Assembly (NCBI RefSeq): GCF_900105125.1
Contig: NZ_LT629750.1
Span: 3,720,001-3,784,000, forward strand
Length of the DNA: 64,000 nt
DNA from: Bradyrhizobium canariense
Lineage (GTDB): Bacteria > Pseudomonadota > Alphaproteobacteria > Rhizobiales > Xanthobacteraceae
Reading direction: 5' to 3'
Part shown: positions 18,406 through 27,638 of the stretch, in pieces
How the letters are laid out: the number at the start of each line of letters is the position of its first letter
How positions within the stretch are numbered: position 1 is the first letter of the stretch
Translations under genes and position numbers: made by a program
Notes under the pieces: generated by a model
What the model saw: the letters and a program-made list of their open reading frames with translations, nothing else
Told to the model about the DNA's origin: nothing
Database searches by the model: none

Positions 18406-19397
18406 GAGCGCGTTGCGACATCGTCGGCAATGGCCGAAACCGCTGCCGGCGCGCCGACGATGCCCATATGATTGACGCCGGCGATCAGCCTCACGTCAAC
18501 CGGCGACGCCGTTCCGCTTACCGCTTCGGCATATTTATCCGCGATCATCAACTCATCATCGGCGCCCGAAAAGATCGTAAGCGGCCGGGTGGCTGCGGCC
18601 AGATCGCTTCGATAATCCCAATGCGTACCGAAATTGCGCATCAGCCGCGCGGAGTAGATCGGCGTCAGGAATTTTTCGGAATTCGGCGGCACGGCGAAGG
18701 CAAGCGCGGGCAGCGCGTCGCAGCAGGTAATGCCGACGTTGCGCAGCGCCGCGAGCGCGATAATGCGCGGAATATCGGCGCTGGCCCAGCCGCCCGAGTT
18801 CGGCCGGTTGGTCGGCGCCTTGTAGCCGAGATAAGGCGCGAGCAGCACGGTGCGCGCGAACAAGCCTTGAATTGGCGAGGCCGCCACCCGCAGCGCAAAA
18901 CCGCCGCCAGCAGAGTGACCGATCAACGTCAGCGGCGCGGTTGGATTGGTCTTGCGGACGACGGCGACAAAGTCGGCGAGATCATCCTCGAGCTGGCCGA
19001 CATAGCCGATATCGCCCCGCGCCCCGGAGGCGCCGTGACCGCGGATATCGATCGCAAAGGTTTCCACCCCGCGCGCGGCCAAAGCATCAGCCAGCGCATG
19101 AATGCTCGCGCTCGACCCGGAGGAACCGTGAACGAGAATCGCGACACGTCCGAGTGCCGTCCCACGCGCCGGATAGTGGCGGTAACCGATTCCGGTGCCG
19201 TCCCGGGCCTGGAAATGCTCGAGACCGGGCATGGTGCTGCGGTCCACGGTGCGCGCTGTTTCCGAAATTGAGGCCAGCGGCGGAGGCGGCGTGAGCGGCG
19301 CGGCGACCAAGGCGCCGAGCAGCACGGCGATGACACCAATCCCGCACAGCAGCCATTTCAGTACCCTGAACGACCCAACTATCAGCGATTTCGGCAT
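18390..19397 (-). CDS. Alpha/beta hydrolase, membrane-anchored or exported
   Basis: 335 residues with GAGGAGAAAG before the ATG. Residues ~12-40 are a hydrophobic segment (LLCGIGVIAVLLGALVAAPL), a signal anchor or uncleaved signal peptide. The hydrolase fold follows: oxyanion region ILVHGSSGSSASIHAL, nucleophile Ser in LIGHSAGGGFALRV, acidic residue in IFSGADDELM and His in IAGVNHMGIVG. Lysophospholipase/monoacylglycerol-lipase-like enzymes look similar. It is the first gene of the three-gene operon with the membrane protein and winged-helix regulator. Confidence 0.85.
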   Translation of the reverse strand: MPKSLIVGSFRVLKWLLCGIGVIAVLLGALVAAPLTPPPPLASISETARTVDRSTMPGLEHFQARDGTGIGYRHYPARGTALGRVAILVHGSSGSSASIHALADALAARGVETFAIDIRGHGASGARGDIGYVGQLEDDLADFVAVVRKTNPTAPLTLIGHSAGGGFALRVAASPIQGLFARTVLLAPYLGYKAPTNRPNSGGWASADIPRIIALAALRNVGITCCDALPALAFAVPPNSEKFLTPIYSARLMRNFGTHWDYRSDLAAATRPLTIFSGADDELMIADKYAEAVSGTASPVDVRLIAGVNHMGIVGAPAAVSAIADDVATRSWGQS

Positions 19398-19440
19398 GAC
19401 TTTCTCCTCATGAGACTGTCATTTTCATATAATAACAGAG

Positions 19441-19472
19441 TACTCTATATCACAGAGTATATGGATTGGCAA
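19441..19472 (-). promoter_or_regulatory. Candidate promoter and operator dyad of the hydrolase operon
   Basis: On the minus strand TTGCCA (19472-19467) and TATAGA (19449-19444) are spaced 17 bp apart, a good sigma-70-type promoter. A dyad TACTCT-N7-AGAGTA (19441-19459) overlaps the -10 element, and a third half-site makes the self-complementary AGAGTACTCT at 19437-19446. ACAGAGTA thus occurs at 19435 and 19452, 17 bp apart. Binding there would block transcription. The likely protein is the operon's own winged-helix product, but this is inference. Confidence 0.55.
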
Positions 19473-19545
19473 TGCTCGATTTGCGGTGACAATTGAAATC
19501 CTTACCTTGTGCGCGAACCCAAAAAGGCCGATTCGATCGCCCGAG

Positions 19546-21153
19546 ATGACCGCAGCCGAAACCCTGATCAACGCGCCCGAATTTACCGTCTCTGAACTGT
19601 CCTCCGCGCTGAAGCGGACGGTGGAGGACGCCTATGGGCATGTGCGGGTGCGCGGCGAGATCTCCGGCTTTCGCGGGCCGCACTCCTCCGGGCATTGCTA
19701 TTTCGCGCTGAAGGACGAGAGCGCCAAGATCGAAGCGGTGATCTGGAAAGGCGTCCACGGCCGGATGCGCTTCAAGCCGCAGGAAGGCCTCGAGGTCATC
19801 GCCACCGGCAAGCTCACGACCTATCCCGGCTCGTCGAAATACCAGATCGTGATCGAGGCGATCGAGCCGGCCGGTATCGGCGCGCTGATGGCGCTGATGG
19901 AAGAGCGCAAGCGCAAGCTCGGTGCCGAGGGCCTGTTCGACGAGGCGCGCAAGCAGCTATTGCCCTGGCTGCCGGAAGTGATCGGCGTCGTCACCTCGCC
20001 CACCGGCGCAGTGATCCGCGACATCCTGCATCGGCTGGAAGATCGCTTTCCGCGCCGCGTGCTGGTGTGGCCGGTGCGGGTGCAGGGCGAAGGCTCGGCC
20101 GAACAGATTGCGGCCGCGATCCGCGGCTTCAATGCGCTGCCCGAGCAGGGCAGGATTCCGCGGCCCGATGTTCTGATCGTCGCGCGCGGCGGTGGTTCGC
20201 TGGAGGATCTCTGGTCGTTCAACGAGGAGATCGTGGTCCGCGCCGCCGCCGACAGCATGATTCCACTGATCTCCGCGGTCGGACACGAGACCGATATCAC
20301 GCTGATCGATTTCGCCGCCGACAAGCGCGCGCCGACACCGACGGCCGCCGCCGAAATGGCGGTGCCGGTGCGCAGCGAATTGTTCGTCGAGGTCTCGACG
20401 CTGGCGCGACGCGTCGTGATTTGCTGGCAACGCAGCCAGGAAAGCCGCCGCAACGAGTTGCGTGCCGCGGCGCGCGCGCTTCCTGCGGCCGGCGAATTGC
20501 TCGCGATCCCGCGCCAGCGGCTCGATGGCGCCGCAAGCGCCCTGCCCCGCGCCCTGAAAGCCAATACCCACGCCCATTTCCGCCGCTTCGCCGCCAGCAG
20601 CGCACGCCTCACCGTGCGGGTGCTGCGCGGGCAAGTCGCACAGGCCAGGCAGCGGCTGACAGTATCCGGCGAGCGCATGATGCACTCGGCGCGATCGCTG
20701 CTGCGAATTCGCAGGGACCGCTATGCGGGGATAGAGATCCGGCTGAAGGCCTCAAAACTCTCCAACGCCAAGGCGCAGCGCCAGGCCATCGCGCGTGACC
20801 GCGAACGGGCGCTGCGTCTGGCCGAGCGTGCGCGCCGTGCGCTTGCAACCGCCATGCAGCGCCAACAAGCGCGTGTCGTGCATTCCGGCCAGCTGCTGGC
20901 CGCGCTGTCGTATCGCAGCGTGCTGGCACGCGGCTTCGCGCTGGTGCGTGATGAGCAAGGAGCAGCCCTGCACGCCGCCGCAGAGGTCGGACCGGGCGCG
21001 TATCTCTCGATCGAATTTGCCGACGGACGTGTTGGCGCCACGGCGGACGCGGATCGGGCCGCGGCGCTCCCCGCCAAGCCTGTTGCGAGCGAACCCAAGC
21101 CGGCCGCGCCCAGGCGCGCCGTCAAACCGGTTGGCCAGGGCAGCCTGTTCTAG
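19546..21153 (+). CDS. xseA: Exodeoxyribonuclease VII large subunit
   Basis: 535 residues from the ATG at 19546; an in-frame GTG at 19486 is less likely. The N-terminal OB-fold (residues ~10-110) includes [20 protein letters not shown] and [17 protein letters not shown]. The catalytic domain follows with [24 protein letters not shown] and [19 protein letters not shown], then [20 protein letters not shown]. The C-terminal ~200 residues are a long helical, arginine-rich region, then [18 protein letters not shown]. With XseB it degrades single-stranded DNA from both ends in repair. xseB is not in the window. The C-terminal extension rich in Pro, Ala and Lys is longer than in E. coli. Confidence 0.95.
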   Translation: MTAAETLINAPEFTVSELSSALKRTVEDAYGHVRVRGEISGFRGPHSSGHCYFALKDESAKIEAVIWKGVHGRMRFKPQEGLEVIATGKLTTYPGSSKYQIVIEAIEPAGIGALMALMEERKRKLGAEGLFDEARKQLLPWLPEVIGVVTSPTGAVIRDILHRLEDRFPRRVLVWPVRVQGEGSAEQIAAAIRGFNALPEQGRIPRPDVLIVARGGGSLEDLWSFNEEIVVRAAADSMIPLISAVGHETDITLIDFAADKRAPTPTAAAEMAVPVRSELFVEVSTLARRVVICWQRSQESRRNELRAAARALPAAGELLAIPRQRLDGAASALPRALKANTHAHFRRFAASSARLTVRVLRGQVAQARQRLTVSGERMMHSARSLLRIRRDRYAGIEIRLKASKLSNAKAQRQAIARDRERALRLAERARRALATAMQRQQARVVHSGQLLAALSYRSVLARGFALVRDEQGAALHAAAEVGPGAYLSIEFADGRVGATADADRAAALPAKPVASEPKPAAPRRAVKPVGQGSLF

Positions 21154-21160
21154 AAACCGC

Positions 21161-22015
21161 TTATCTCGCCAGCCATTCGGCGACGCGCTTCTGCGAGTCG
21201 GTGCGCGCCTCGGGATCGGTGCCGAGATGGCCGCGTTCGGGCGCAGCAGCGTCCGAGGTTCCGGCCAGCGCGTGAATCGGAAAATTCGCGCGGTCGAAAT
21301 CATGATAGGCGCCGGGATAGACCACGATATGCACCAGTGCGCTGCGCCCGCGCGCGCCGTCGATCATCTGGCGGCAGGCCGGCGGCGAACTGACATCATC
21401 CTTGGCGCCGATCAGCACCAGCGTCGGCACGCGGGCGCTCCAGCCAAGGCCAGCCGAGATGCGGCAGTCCGGATAAAACGCGATCGCCGAGCGGAAATCC
21501 GGCTCGACGCTGCGTGACGAGAGTTGCGGACGCACCGCCCACAACAGCGCGCTCGCGCCATTGGCCCATCCCAACAGGCTGATGCGATCATGTGCGGCCC
21601 AAGGCTGCTGCACCAGCCATTGCCGGGATGCCAGGATATCCGCCACCCGTTCGCGGCGGGCGAGCACATGACGTTCCTTGACGCGGCATTGCGGACCGAG
21701 TTCGCGCGAACCATAGCTGTCCGGCAGCAGCACGGCTTTGCCCGCCTTCAGCAATTGCTCGGCCCAATCGCGATAGCGCGGCAGCACCGGCTCGGAACGG
21801 CCGGCCAATCCGCCGCAGCCATGCAGCGCGATGACAGCAGGAAACGGGCCGTCGCCATCGGGCTTATAGAGCTGCGCGTGCAGCACCTCATTGCCCGAGG
21901 GAATGTCGACCTCATGCGGTGAAGGCAACGGCGCCGCCTGCACGGCAGAAGCCACGGCGAATAGCGTCAGGAATGTGACTGCTGACAGAAGGCGCATTCG
22001 GGTTTGCCGGGCCAT
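21161..22015 (-). CDS. Dienelactone hydrolase-like protein with altered nucleophile
   Basis: 284 residues from the ATG at 22015; longer starts are possible. A signal peptide (LLSAVTFLTLFAVASAVQA-AP) suggests export. The hydrolase fold is evident: VIALHGCGGLAGRSEPVLPRY at the oxyanion loop, LLPDSYGSRELGPQC, an Asp in LIGAKDDVSSP and a His in YPGAYHDFDR. The nucleophile elbow reads LLGWANGASALL, codons GGA TGG GCC AAT GGC, with Ala where Ser or Cys is expected. It may be catalytically inactive or use another residue. It converges on xseA with a 7-bp gap. Confidence 0.8.
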   Translation of the reverse strand: MARQTRMRLLSAVTFLTLFAVASAVQAAPLPSPHEVDIPSGNEVLHAQLYKPDGDGPFPAVIALHGCGGLAGRSEPVLPRYRDWAEQLLKAGKAVLLPDSYGSRELGPQCRVKERHVLARRERVADILASRQWLVQQPWAAHDRISLLGWANGASALLWAVRPQLSSRSVEPDFRSAIAFYPDCRISAGLGWSARVPTLVLIGAKDDVSSPPACRQMIDGARGRSALVHIVVYPGAYHDFDRANFPIHALAGTSDAAAPERGHLGTDPEARTDSQKRVAEWLAR

Positions 22016-22187
22016 TATGGTGCTGGAAATACAGCGCTCCATCGCAAAACGGTACCATGTGCCAAGTCGGCAATTCATCACAAATCGGTGGGTTTGACGG
22101 GCGGACATCAAGACCTATTTATGATAGAGTTACATTGTTTAACATTCAGTCCGGTCCGAACGACCGGGGGCTAATCGGAGTTCAACG

Positions 22188-22409
22188 GTGCTGAATAAAT
22201 TCGGCCCTTCGGGTCACGGCGAAGCGCAGGTCCAGTATCTCGATGGCGACTTCCGGGTGATCTCGCCGGGAACCTATGTGCGTTGCGCGGTGACCGACGC
22301 ACGGATTCCGCTCGACGAGTTGAAATACTGGAGCGTCGATCTGCAAGAGGCGTACGCCATCCCGAGCGCGGTGTTGCAGCGGCACTATCCCGGCGCCCTG
22401 AAGGCGTAG
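22188..22409 (+). CDS. DUF2093 domain-containing protein
   Basis: 73 residues. The sequence matches the alphaproteobacterial DUF2093 family: AQVQYLDGDFRVISPGTYVR, CAVTDARIPLDELKYWSV and QEAYAIPSAVLQRHYP. It is a small cytoplasmic protein with two short beta-rich parts; its function is unknown. It is followed after ~80 bp by the lipid A acyltransferase gene on the same strand. Confidence 0.85.
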   Translation: MLNKFGPSGHGEAQVQYLDGDFRVISPGTYVRCAVTDARIPLDELKYWSVDLQEAYAIPSAVLQRHYPGALKA

Positions 22410-22490
22410 GGTTAAAGTGGATCATGATCCGACCGGATCTGGTCGGGTGATGGCCAACAAGTATTCGGCAAGATCGTCGTTTGGTTTTTG

Positions 22491-23423
22491 ATGCAACGTC
22501 TGCTGCTTCGTGCCAGGGCCCGACTTCGCGATGCGACCAGGCCGCTGGGCCAGGCCGCGGTGGGGGCATTAACGATCGGAATACTGCGTGCCGCGCGCTA
22601 TTTCGATCCGATCAAGACCGCCAACCTGTTCGGCCGGATCGCGCGCTCGATCGGGCCCATGATGCGGGAGCAAAAGATAGGTCGTGCCAATCTGACCGCC
22701 GCCTTCCCGGAGAAATCGCCCGAAGAGATCGAGGCCATTCTCGCAGGCGTCTGGGACAATCTCGGTCGCGTCGGCGCCGAATTCGCGCATATCGATCATA
22801 TCTGGGAGCACGATCCCGCGCGTTCCGAGGATAGCCGGATCGAAATCGATACGCGCTCCTACGAATTGTTCACGCAGCTGCGGCTCGACGGCAAACCGGC
22901 GCTGATCTTTGCAAGCCATCTCGCCAACTGGGAACTTCCGGCGCTGGCTGCCGTCGTGCACGGGCTGGACACCGCGATTCTGTATCGCCGGCCCAACATC
23001 GCGTCGGCCGACCGTATCATCCAGGATATGCGCGCCGTAAAAATGGGCACGCTGATTCCGGCTGGCCGTGACGCGCCCTTAAAACTTGCGGAGGCCCTGA
23101 AAAACGGTCAGCACGTCGGGATGCTGGTCGACCAGTATCTGACCAACGGTGTCGAGGTTACTTTCTTCGGCCGCAAGACCAGGGCCAATCCGACGCTGGC
23201 CCGGCTGCTGCGGCAGATCGAGTGCCCAGTTCATGGCGTACGCATCGTCCGCCTCCCCGGAGACCGCTTTCGTGGCGAACTGTCGGAAGAAGTGAAGCCG
23301 CTCCGCGACGCCACCGGGCAAATCGACATTCAGGGAACGATGCAGGCGGTCACGTCGGTGATCGAGGGCTGGATCCGCGAATATCCCGATCAGTGGCTGT
23401 GGCTACACCGCCGCTGGCGGTAA
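22491..23423 (+). CDS. Lipid A biosynthesis lauroyl acyltransferase (LpxL/HtrB family)
   Basis: 310 residues from the ATG at 22491. LpxL/HtrB-family motifs are present: REQKIGRANLTAAFPEKSPEE near the start, the acyltransferase box FASHLANWE (His-x4-Glu), ILYRRPNIASADRII, and VGMLVDQYLTNGVEVTFFG in the later acceptor-binding region. The C-terminal DQWLWLHRRWR is typical. The enzyme transfers a secondary acyl chain to the Kdo2-lipid A precursor at the inner face of the cytoplasmic membrane. Very-long-chain acyl specificity, found in Bradyrhizobium lipid A, is not testable from sequence. The preceding gene is DUF2093. Confidence 0.88.
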   Translation: MQRLLLRARARLRDATRPLGQAAVGALTIGILRAARYFDPIKTANLFGRIARSIGPMMREQKIGRANLTAAFPEKSPEEIEAILAGVWDNLGRVGAEFAHIDHIWEHDPARSEDSRIEIDTRSYELFTQLRLDGKPALIFASHLANWELPALAAVVHGLDTAILYRRPNIASADRIIQDMRAVKMGTLIPAGRDAPLKLAEALKNGQHVGMLVDQYLTNGVEVTFFGRKTRANPTLARLLRQIECPVHGVRIVRLPGDRFRGELSEEVKPLRDATGQIDIQGTMQAVTSVIEGWIREYPDQWLWLHRRWR

Positions 23424-23452
23424 ACGCTCCACCTCGTAGCCCGGACGAGCAA

Positions 23453-23468
23453 AGCGGATGATCCAGTA
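23453..23468. repeat. Second copy of 16-bp repeat core AGCGGATGATCCAGTA
   Basis: The exact 16-mer matches 9174-9189. It is preceded by GTAGCCCGGACGAGCAAAG, a phrase I associate with dispersed Bradyrhizobium intergenic repeats. It lies between the lipid A acyltransferase and the radical SAM gene, which converge. Only a remnant of the longer element seems present. Confidence 0.45.
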
Positions 23469-23559
23469 TTCCGCGAAGCGATCCATCAACCGCCCGAAGG
23501 TGATTCGCCAAGCAACGATCGGAGCAATAGCGGACCTTGCCGTTTATTCGACTGCATCT

Positions 23560-25224
23560 TTATGGGTTCACAGCCGAAACTTGCTCGTCACTTGGGTTAT
23601 TATTGCCCGTGGCCTTCACCGGACGAGCGCGAGCAGACGACTCCGTGGCCCTCACCTGAGGCACACCGTCCAGCTCGGCAATGCGGCGGTCAATCTCACT
23701 GATCACGCGCTTCGAGAACGGCCCGAGGTGCAGATACAGCGCCATCAGCATCACGATGTAACGCAGCGCGCCTGGATTGGTCTTAGCGACTTCGACGAAG
23801 ACCTTCCAGAACGGCTCGCGAACCTCCGGAAGCGCCCGCATGATCTGGTGTACGCTGTCGATGCCGCCAAGCCTCTTGCGCATGTCGCCATCTGGCAGGT
23901 CGCGACGGCGGCCAGAGCGGTCGAACATGACGGCAAGCCGAGACAGCCGTCCCGCGTATGCCGTCGGGCTGAACACGTGCCCGAGCACGGCCTTGTAATC
24001 CTCAAGGATGTCACGAAGCGGACGCTTGGTGTCGAAATTGCAGCCGAGCGTGCATTGGTCGCCCGCTTGCTCGACCTTCATGAGGTCATGGCCCTGGTGC
24101 AGGCGGCCCTCCTTGGCTAGCCGCCGCGTCAGCTGTGTGCCAGGCAGCGCATAGAGTAGTCCAACCATGCAAACCGGAATGTTCGTCTCCTCGATGAAGT
24201 CGATCATCGCCTGTCCCATCGAAACCTTCTCGGTATCGAACCCGACGATGAAACCGGCGGTAACGAACATGCCGTAGTGGTAAATCTTGTGGATGCACTC
24301 TGCGATGTTGCGCCGGGTATTCTGCTTCTTCTTCATCTGCACGAGCGTCTCTGGATCCGGGCTCTCGATGCCGACGAAAATCGCGAAGAAGTTCGCGTCC
24401 TTCATCGCCTGCAACAGCTCGTCGTCATCTGCGATATTGATCGAGGCTTCGGTCGAGAACTCGAACGGATAGTCGCGCTCTTGCAGCCAGTCTTTCAGCC
24501 GCGGCAGTAGCGTGCGGAGGTTTTTCTTGTTGCCGATGAAATTGTCGTCGACGAAATCGACGTGCCCGCGATAACCGTGATCGTAGAGCGCTTGCAGCTC
24601 GGCGAGAATCTGATCGTTGGTCTTGGTGCGCGGCACGCGACCATACAGCTCGATAATATCGCAGAACTCACAGGTGAATGGGCAGCCACGCGAATATTGC
24701 ACGCCGATGAAGAGATAGTGATCGAACTTAATCAGATCGTAGCGGGGCATCGGGCTTAGCGTCACGTCGATCTTGAATTTCTCGGCGATGAACACGCCCT
24801 TGCGCTCGCCGCTTTCCCAGGCGGCGATGAAGTGCTCGATGATTTGCTCGGCCTCGCCGATCACCTGGAAGTCCGCGTCCGCGTAAAGATGCGGGCTGGA
24901 AGAAACGTCAGGCCCGCCGACACAGACCGGCTTGCCGTGCAGGTGCGCGAGATCGATCAGGTAGATGAAATCGGGCTGCTGATTGAGCATGCCGCCGATC
25001 ATCACGAGATCGGCCCAGTCGAGGTCCGCGTCCGTTAAAGGCTCGGTGTTACGGTTGACGAGACGGATGTCCCAATGCTTCGGCAGCATGGCGGCGACGG
25101 TGATCAAGCCTAGTGGCGCGGCCGGATACTTCGCGCCGACCAGTTCGCAAGCTTCCGTATAATTCCAGAACGAGTTCGGAATGAACTTCGGATAAACCAT
25201 TAGCACACGGCAGGGAACCGTCAT
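23560..25224 (-). CDS. B12-binding domain radical SAM protein (DUF4070-type)
   Basis: 554 residues from the ATG at 25224, preceded by GGAG; an upstream ATG at 25257 is possible. Residues ~1-150 are a B12-binding-like Rossmann domain (VLMVYPKFIPNSFWNYTE, VMIGGMLNQQPDFIYLID, VCVGGPDVSSSPHLY). The radical SAM core begins VQYSRGCPFTCEFCDIIELYG, with the Cx3Cx2C 4Fe-4S motif. HVDFVDDNFIGNKKNL and FVGIESPDPETL follow, then a DUF4070-like tail. The same architecture occurs in the hopanoid C-2 methylase HpnP, but the segment order and termini do not match that protein as I recall it. The substrate is unknown. Confidence 0.88.
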   Translation of the reverse strand: MTVPCRVLMVYPKFIPNSFWNYTEACELVGAKYPAAPLGLITVAAMLPKHWDIRLVNRNTEPLTDADLDWADLVMIGGMLNQQPDFIYLIDLAHLHGKPVCVGGPDVSSSPHLYADADFQVIGEAEQIIEHFIAAWESGERKGVFIAEKFKIDVTLSPMPRYDLIKFDHYLFIGVQYSRGCPFTCEFCDIIELYGRVPRTKTNDQILAELQALYDHGYRGHVDFVDDNFIGNKKNLRTLLPRLKDWLQERDYPFEFSTEASINIADDDELLQAMKDANFFAIFVGIESPDPETLVQMKKKQNTRRNIAECIHKIYHYGMFVTAGFIVGFDTEKVSMGQAMIDFIEETNIPVCMVGLLYALPGTQLTRRLAKEGRLHQGHDLMKVEQAGDQCTLGCNFDTKRPLRDILEDYKAVLGHVFSPTAYAGRLSRLAVMFDRSGRRRDLPDGDMRKRLGGIDSVHQIMRALPEVREPFWKVFVEVAKTNPGALRYIVMLMALYLHLGPFSKRVISEIDRRIAELDGVPQVRATESSARARPVKATGNNNPSDEQVSAVNP

Positions 25225-25312
25225 GTGACTCTCCGGAGGTTCGTGGCAGAGTGTCACGCAGTTTGTCGGGACTCAAGGGTTCCCTTCGAGGGAGCGTCCC
25301 CAACAGTTCAAC

Positions 25313-26341
25313 CTAGTCGTCCCGCCGAAACTTCTTCTGACGGGCCTGAAACAACCGGTCCGTCACGAATTTCCGCAACTGCGCGCCGTCCTCGAATTCA
25401 AGCGTCACCGCGAACGCCAAAATGTCGCGGGCCCGATCGGAAACCTCCGCGCCGCCACGCAGCCGCACCAGATCCTTTTCCGTCGTCACCAATATCAAGC
25501 CGTCGCGCTCCGCTTCCGCGATCAATGTTCCGATCTCGCCGGGCGAAAACGGGTGATGATCGGCGAAAACGCGCTCCCGGACCACTTCGATCCCGCAACC
25601 GCGCAGCGTCCTGAAAAACCTGTGGGGATCGCCGATGCCGGCAAAGGCCAGCACGCGTTTGCCGACGAGCAAAGCTACGGAGGCCGCATCCGGCTGCAAA
25701 TGCGCGCGCAGCACAGGCTTGGCTTGCGCCGCGACGGCGGCCGCCACCGCGCGAGCCGCGGTTCCATCGCCGATGACGATCAGCGCATCGGTGCGGGCGA
25801 GTTGCGGCGACAATGGCGCACGCAAGGGCCCGGCAGGAAATACCCGGCCATTGCCGAGGCCACGATCGCCGTCGATCACGATCAGCGATGCATCCTTGGC
25901 GACCGCAGGGTTCTGAAACCCATCGTCCATCAGAATCACGCTGGCGCCCTGCGAGCGCGCCAACGCGATGCCGCCAACGCGATCACGCGCCACGACCACG
26001 GGAACCGTCATCGCCAGCATCAGCGGCTCGTCACCGACATCGCCCGCGACATGCCGTTCGGGATCGACCTTGACCGGGCCCTGCAATCGGCCGCCATAGC
26101 CGCGGCTGAGCACCACCGGCCTCTCGCCGAGATCGCGCAGCAGCTTCGTCAGTGCCAGCACCGTCGGGGTCTTGCCGGCGCCACCGGCGTGATAGTTACC
26201 GACGCAGAGGACGGGGACGCCGGCGTCGAAACCTTGGCGCTGCAAACGAGCCGCTGCGACCAGGCCGTAGATCGCGCCCAGCGGCGTCAATACATGCGAT
26301 ACCCATGATGATGGCCGGTACCAGAAGTCCGGCTCACGCAC
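25313..26341 (-). CDS. lpxK: Tetraacyldisaccharide 4'-kinase
   Basis: 342 residues from a GTG at 26341, overlapping the stop of waaA by 8 bp. The N-terminus VREPDFWYRPSSWVSHVLTPLGA is typical LpxK, followed by the Walker A-type NYHAGGAGKTPTVLAL and then LSRGYGG, DEPLMLA and ILMDDGFQNP. The C-terminus has the LVTTEKDLVRLR region. The kinase phosphorylates the 4' position of the lipid A disaccharide at the inner membrane. It is the last gene of the lipid A operon, with the radical SAM gene starting 88 bp downstream. Confidence 0.93.
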   Translation of the reverse strand: MREPDFWYRPSSWVSHVLTPLGAIYGLVAAARLQRQGFDAGVPVLCVGNYHAGGAGKTPTVLALTKLLRDLGERPVVLSRGYGGRLQGPVKVDPERHVAGDVGDEPLMLAMTVPVVVARDRVGGIALARSQGASVILMDDGFQNPAVAKDASLIVIDGDRGLGNGRVFPAGPLRAPLSPQLARTDALIVIGDGTAARAVAAAVAAQAKPVLRAHLQPDAASVALLVGKRVLAFAGIGDPHRFFRTLRGCGIEVVRERVFADHHPFSPGEIGTLIAEAERDGLILVTTEKDLVRLRGGAEVSDRARDILAFAVTLEFEDGAQLRKFVTDRLFQARQKKFRRDD

Positions 26342-27638
26342 TGGCCGCTCCCGCTTCGAGCCGCAGCTGCAACAGATATGGCTCGAGCGCCACGAGCGTG
26401 CGCTCCAGCGCACCGCCGAGCTGTTCGACCACGCGCTCGGAGGCTGCAACCAACGTCTCGCGCGCCACCGGGTCGTCCAATAGCTGGCCGAGCTGCTCCA
26501 CCAGCGCCTCCTGCGTATCGGCTTGCCGGGCGCCACCTGCGCTGTCGAGCGCATCATAGACGTCGGTGAAATTGAAAACATGAGGGCCATGAACGATCGA
26601 CGCGCCGAGCTTGATCGCCTCGATCGGGTTCTGCCCGCCATGACGAACCAGCGAGCCCCCCATGAACACGATCGGCGCCAAGCGGTAGAACAGCCCCAAC
26701 TCGCCCATGGTATCGGCGACATAGATATCGGTCGTCGCGATCGGCAAGTCTCCGTGCGAGCGTAAAGCCACGTGCAAGCCGGAGGCTTCGATGGTGCGGG
26801 CGATCGCCTCGCCACGATCCGGATGACGCGGCACGATCACGCTCAGCAGCGATGGAAAGTACCCTGCAAGCGTCCGATGCACTTCGAGCAGGATCTCTTC
26901 TTCGCCGGGATGCGTCGAGGCCGCGACGATGATCGGACGTCCGCGCGTCACCGACATCAGCCGCTCCAGCTTCGCCATGTCGGCAGGCGGCGCCGGAACA
27001 TCGAGTTTCAGATTGCCTGTGGTGAGAACGTTGCGGCAGCCCAGTGCGGCGAAGCGCTGTGCATCGGCCCGCGATTGGGCCAGGCAAATATCGAACTTGC
27101 CGAGCAAGGCCGAAATCGTGGCCGACACCCGCTGCCAGCGCGGGAACGAGCGATGCGACATCCGGCCGTTGATCAGGACCATCGGCAGACGCCGCGCCGC
27201 ACTCGACAGGATGAGATTGGGCCACAGATCCGACTCGATGAAGAGCGCCAGCGAAGGCCGCCAGTGATCGAGAAACCGCGCGACATAACGCGGGGAATCG
27301 TACGGCACGTATTGATGGATGATATCGGCGGGAAAACGCTTGGCGACGATCGCCGCCGAGGTCACGGTGCCCGACGTCAGAAGGATCCGGATATTGAGTG
27401 CGCGCAGCCTTTCGATCAGGGCCGCCGCCGCCAGCACCTCGCCGACGCTGGCGCCGTGAATCCAGACCAGCGGTCCGTTCGGCCGAACCCCTCCACTCTT
27501 GCCGCGGCGCTCACTGACTCGGGCGGGATCCTCCTTGCCCTGTTTCAGCCGCCGCTGGATCAGCACCGGCGCCAACGGCACCGCCGCCGCGGACAACCTC
27601 TGGTAGAGACGCAACGTCATCGGCAACGAACTAGCCAT
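26334..27638 (-). CDS. waaA: 3-deoxy-D-manno-octulosonic acid transferase
   Basis: 434 residues. It is a GT-B glycosyltransferase with the KdtA pattern: an N-terminal basic membrane-associated helix (MTLRLYQRLSAAAVPLAPV), then PLVWIHGASVGEVLAAAALI, FIESDLWPNLILSSA and PMVLINGRMSHRS. The donor-binding region includes GRPIIVAASTHPGEEEI and VFMGGSLVRHGGQNPIEAIK. It adds Kdo from CMP-Kdo to lipid A precursor. The ATG overlaps the stop of the DUF374 gene by 8 bp, and its own TGA overlaps lpxK, giving tight coupling. Confidence 0.95.
   Translation of the reverse strand: MASSLPMTLRLYQRLSAAAVPLAPVLIQRRLKQGKEDPARVSERRGKSGGVRPNGPLVWIHGASVGEVLAAAALIERLRALNIRILLTSGTVTSAAIVAKRFPADIIHQYVPYDSPRYVARFLDHWRPSLALFIESDLWPNLILSSAARRLPMVLINGRMSHRSFPRWQRVSATISALLGKFDICLAQSRADAQRFAALGCRNVLTTGNLKLDVPAPPADMAKLERLMSVTRGRPIIVAASTHPGEEEILLEVHRTLAGYFPSLLSVIVPRHPDRGEAIARTIEASGLHVALRSHGDLPIATTDIYVADTMGELGLFYRLAPIVFMGGSLVRHGGQNPIEAIKLGASIVHGPHVFNFTDVYDALDSAGGARQADTQEALVEQLGQLLDDPVARETLVAASERVVEQLGGALERTLVALEPYLLQLRLEAGAASA

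Noticed and set aside
23560..25224. Assignment as hopanoid C-2 methylase HpnP
   Set aside because: Domain order agrees, but the N-terminal segment and several core motifs differ from HpnP as I remember it, so a specific name is unsafe.
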